Source: an uncultured Eggerthella sp. (GTDB lineage: Bacteria > Actinomycetota > Coriobacteriia > Coriobacteriales > Eggerthellaceae). From it: a stretch of DNA of 5,397 nucleotides. Made by a program: the position numbers and the translations under genes. This document shows, one piece after another, positions 4,548 through 5,397 of the stretch. Location of the stretch: positions 1 to 5,397 of the forward strand of contig URMQ01000115.1 in NCBI GenBank assembly GCA_900548955.1. Reading direction: 5' to 3'. The notes under the pieces were generated by a model. The model saw only the letters and a program-made list of their open reading frames with translations. It was not told the DNA's origin and ran no database searches. Within the stretch, counting starts at the first letter, position 1; each line of letters begins with the position of its first letter.

Positions 4548-5396
4548 ATGAAGCTCGTTTCTGTGGTACTCGATATTCCTACTCAAGCACTTGATTCTAC
4601 TTTTACGTATGCGGTTGTTGAAAACGAAAACGACCGCATACGTTTATCTGAAGCTGCCTTAAAAGCCAATCAATCCACCAATATTCAAACAGCGCATCGT
4701 CAGTCTTCAAAATCACCCAAACCTCTTCAGGCTTCTTTGGATGAATTGTTCGGCGAGCCAGGGGGTAGTGCTTCTCTGGATTCTTTCGACAAGGCAGTCA
4801 CGGATGAAGCTGTTGCCTCGGAAGATGCTTTTGTTCTGGAAATAGGTTGTGCGGTTTTGGTTCCTTTTGGCAACCGTAACGCGGTGGGTTTCGTTGTTGA
4901 TATAAAGGAATTGTCGCCTAGCGATCCTTTTCCCGACCAGGTTAATCCTGCTAAATTAAAAGAAATTGATTCGGTAATTAGTAAGCCGTACTTCACTAAA
5001 ATTGGAGCAGAATGCGCTTCGTTTATAGCGCAGCGCTACATTGCGCCGTTTTCTTCAAGTATTCGTTTATTTATGCCTCCAGGCGGCATTCCGAAAATAG
5101 AGAAAATACAAGGCGTATGGCAATTGACCAAACCGCTTATCCACGAAGTGGATGAACGCTGGGTTGTTCGTCTTGATGCGGCAGATTCATTTTCGCCGCG
5201 AAAGGGTGCCGTTAAGCAGGAGCAGGTATTGGAAGCTCTTCGCCAAGGAGATTTGCGAGTGAGTGAGCTCACCGCAGAATATGGCTCAATTACCCCTACT
5301 TTAAATTCCTTAGAGAAAAAAGGTGTTATCCGTATTGAACAGCCAATACCTCCACCGCTTCCGGCATCTATGAAACCATCCTGCGGACGGGTATAA
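4548..5396 (+). CDS. priA: Primosomal protein N' (PriA), N-terminal part only
   Basis: PriA is the cytoplasmic helicase that recognises stalled forks and reloads the replication machinery. The 282 residues match its N-terminal region. M-K-L-V-S-V-V-L-D-I-P at 1-11 and F-T-Y-A-V at 19-23 begin the DNA 3'-end-binding domain, which resumes at about 100-117 (G-C-A-V-L-V-P-F-G-N-R-N-A-V-G-F-V-V). Y-I-A-P-F-S-S-S-I-R-L-F-M-P-P-G lies at 164-179, and a winged-helix-like segment at about 217-265. Between residues about 24 and 98 is a serine- and acid-rich, disorder-like insertion where the family usually has a short turn. The frame stops with TAA at 5394-5396, one base from the window edge. No Walker A (GxTGSGKT-type), DEAH-type or zinc-binding cysteine motifs are present, though PriA normally exceeds 700 residues. 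Either a frameshift or nonsense change broke it, or the sequence has an error. The start at 4548 follows family alignment. Identity is firm; intactness is doubtful. Confidence 0.85.
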   Translation: MKLVSVVLDIPTQALDSTFTYAVVENENDRIRLSEAALKANQSTNIQTAHRQSSKSPKPLQASLDELFGEPGGSASLDSFDKAVTDEAVASEDAFVLEIGCAVLVPFGNRNAVGFVVDIKELSPSDPFPDQVNPAKLKEIDSVISKPYFTKIGAECASFIAQRYIAPFSSSIRLFMPPGGIPKIEKIQGVWQLTKPLIHEVDERWVVRLDAADSFSPRKGAVKQEQVLEALRQGDLRVSELTAEYGSITPTLNSLEKKGVIRIEQPIPPPLPASMKPSCGRV

Positions 5397-5397
5397 A

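Overview
The window reads as chromosomal DNA from a moderately AT-rich bacterium, most likely a Coriobacteriia/Eggerthellaceae-type actinobacterium. This rests on protein wording recognised by eye: an ATP-grasp fragment with an EFNGDGSAGMNENRE block, a long MetK with two insertions, metK followed by priA, and a TetR plus radical SAM pair. No database search was possible, so the lineage is an inference.

Layout, left to right. (1) Minus strand, 30-578: the N-terminal part of a protein resembling glutathionylspermidine-synthase-type ATP-grasp enzymes. It stops where the ATP-binding half should begin, so it is probably a truncated remnant. (2) 579-707: a gap with a long imperfect hairpin and a short perfect palindrome. 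(3) Minus strand, 708-1325: a complete TetR-family repressor. (4) 1326-1470: a divergent control region. It holds an 11+8+11 bp perfect palindrome whose two arms carry oppositely facing TATAAT boxes, so the promoters of the repressor and of the rightward gene are superimposed on the presumed operator. A 9-bp hairpin and a strong Shine-Dalgarno follow. (5) Plus strand, 1471-2910: a 479-residue radical SAM enzyme with a CX3CX2C cluster motif and further C-terminal cysteines; its substrate is unknown. (6) 2911-3129: a leader with overlapping alternative pairings, then a 36-codon stretch open in frame with metK. (7) Plus strand, 3130-4395: metK, S-adenosylmethionine synthetase. Its stop codon lies in an 18-bp tandem duplication that also builds a 13-bp hairpin. 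(8) 4396-4547: a gap with two hairpins. (9) Plus strand, 4548-5396: the N-terminal part of PriA, with a long low-complexity insertion and a stop before any helicase domain.

How the parts fit. The TetR regulator probably represses itself and the radical SAM gene through the shared palindrome. The radical SAM enzyme consumes S-adenosylmethionine, and the next gene on the same strand makes it, so shared transcription is possible but not shown. PriA is a replication-restart protein whose position after metK is probably ordinary gene order. Two of the five genes look broken or shortened (ATP-grasp and priA), and both lie next to window edges, so a sequencing error or genuine decay cannot be separated here.

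No rRNA, tRNA, CRISPR array, transposase or recombinase was seen.
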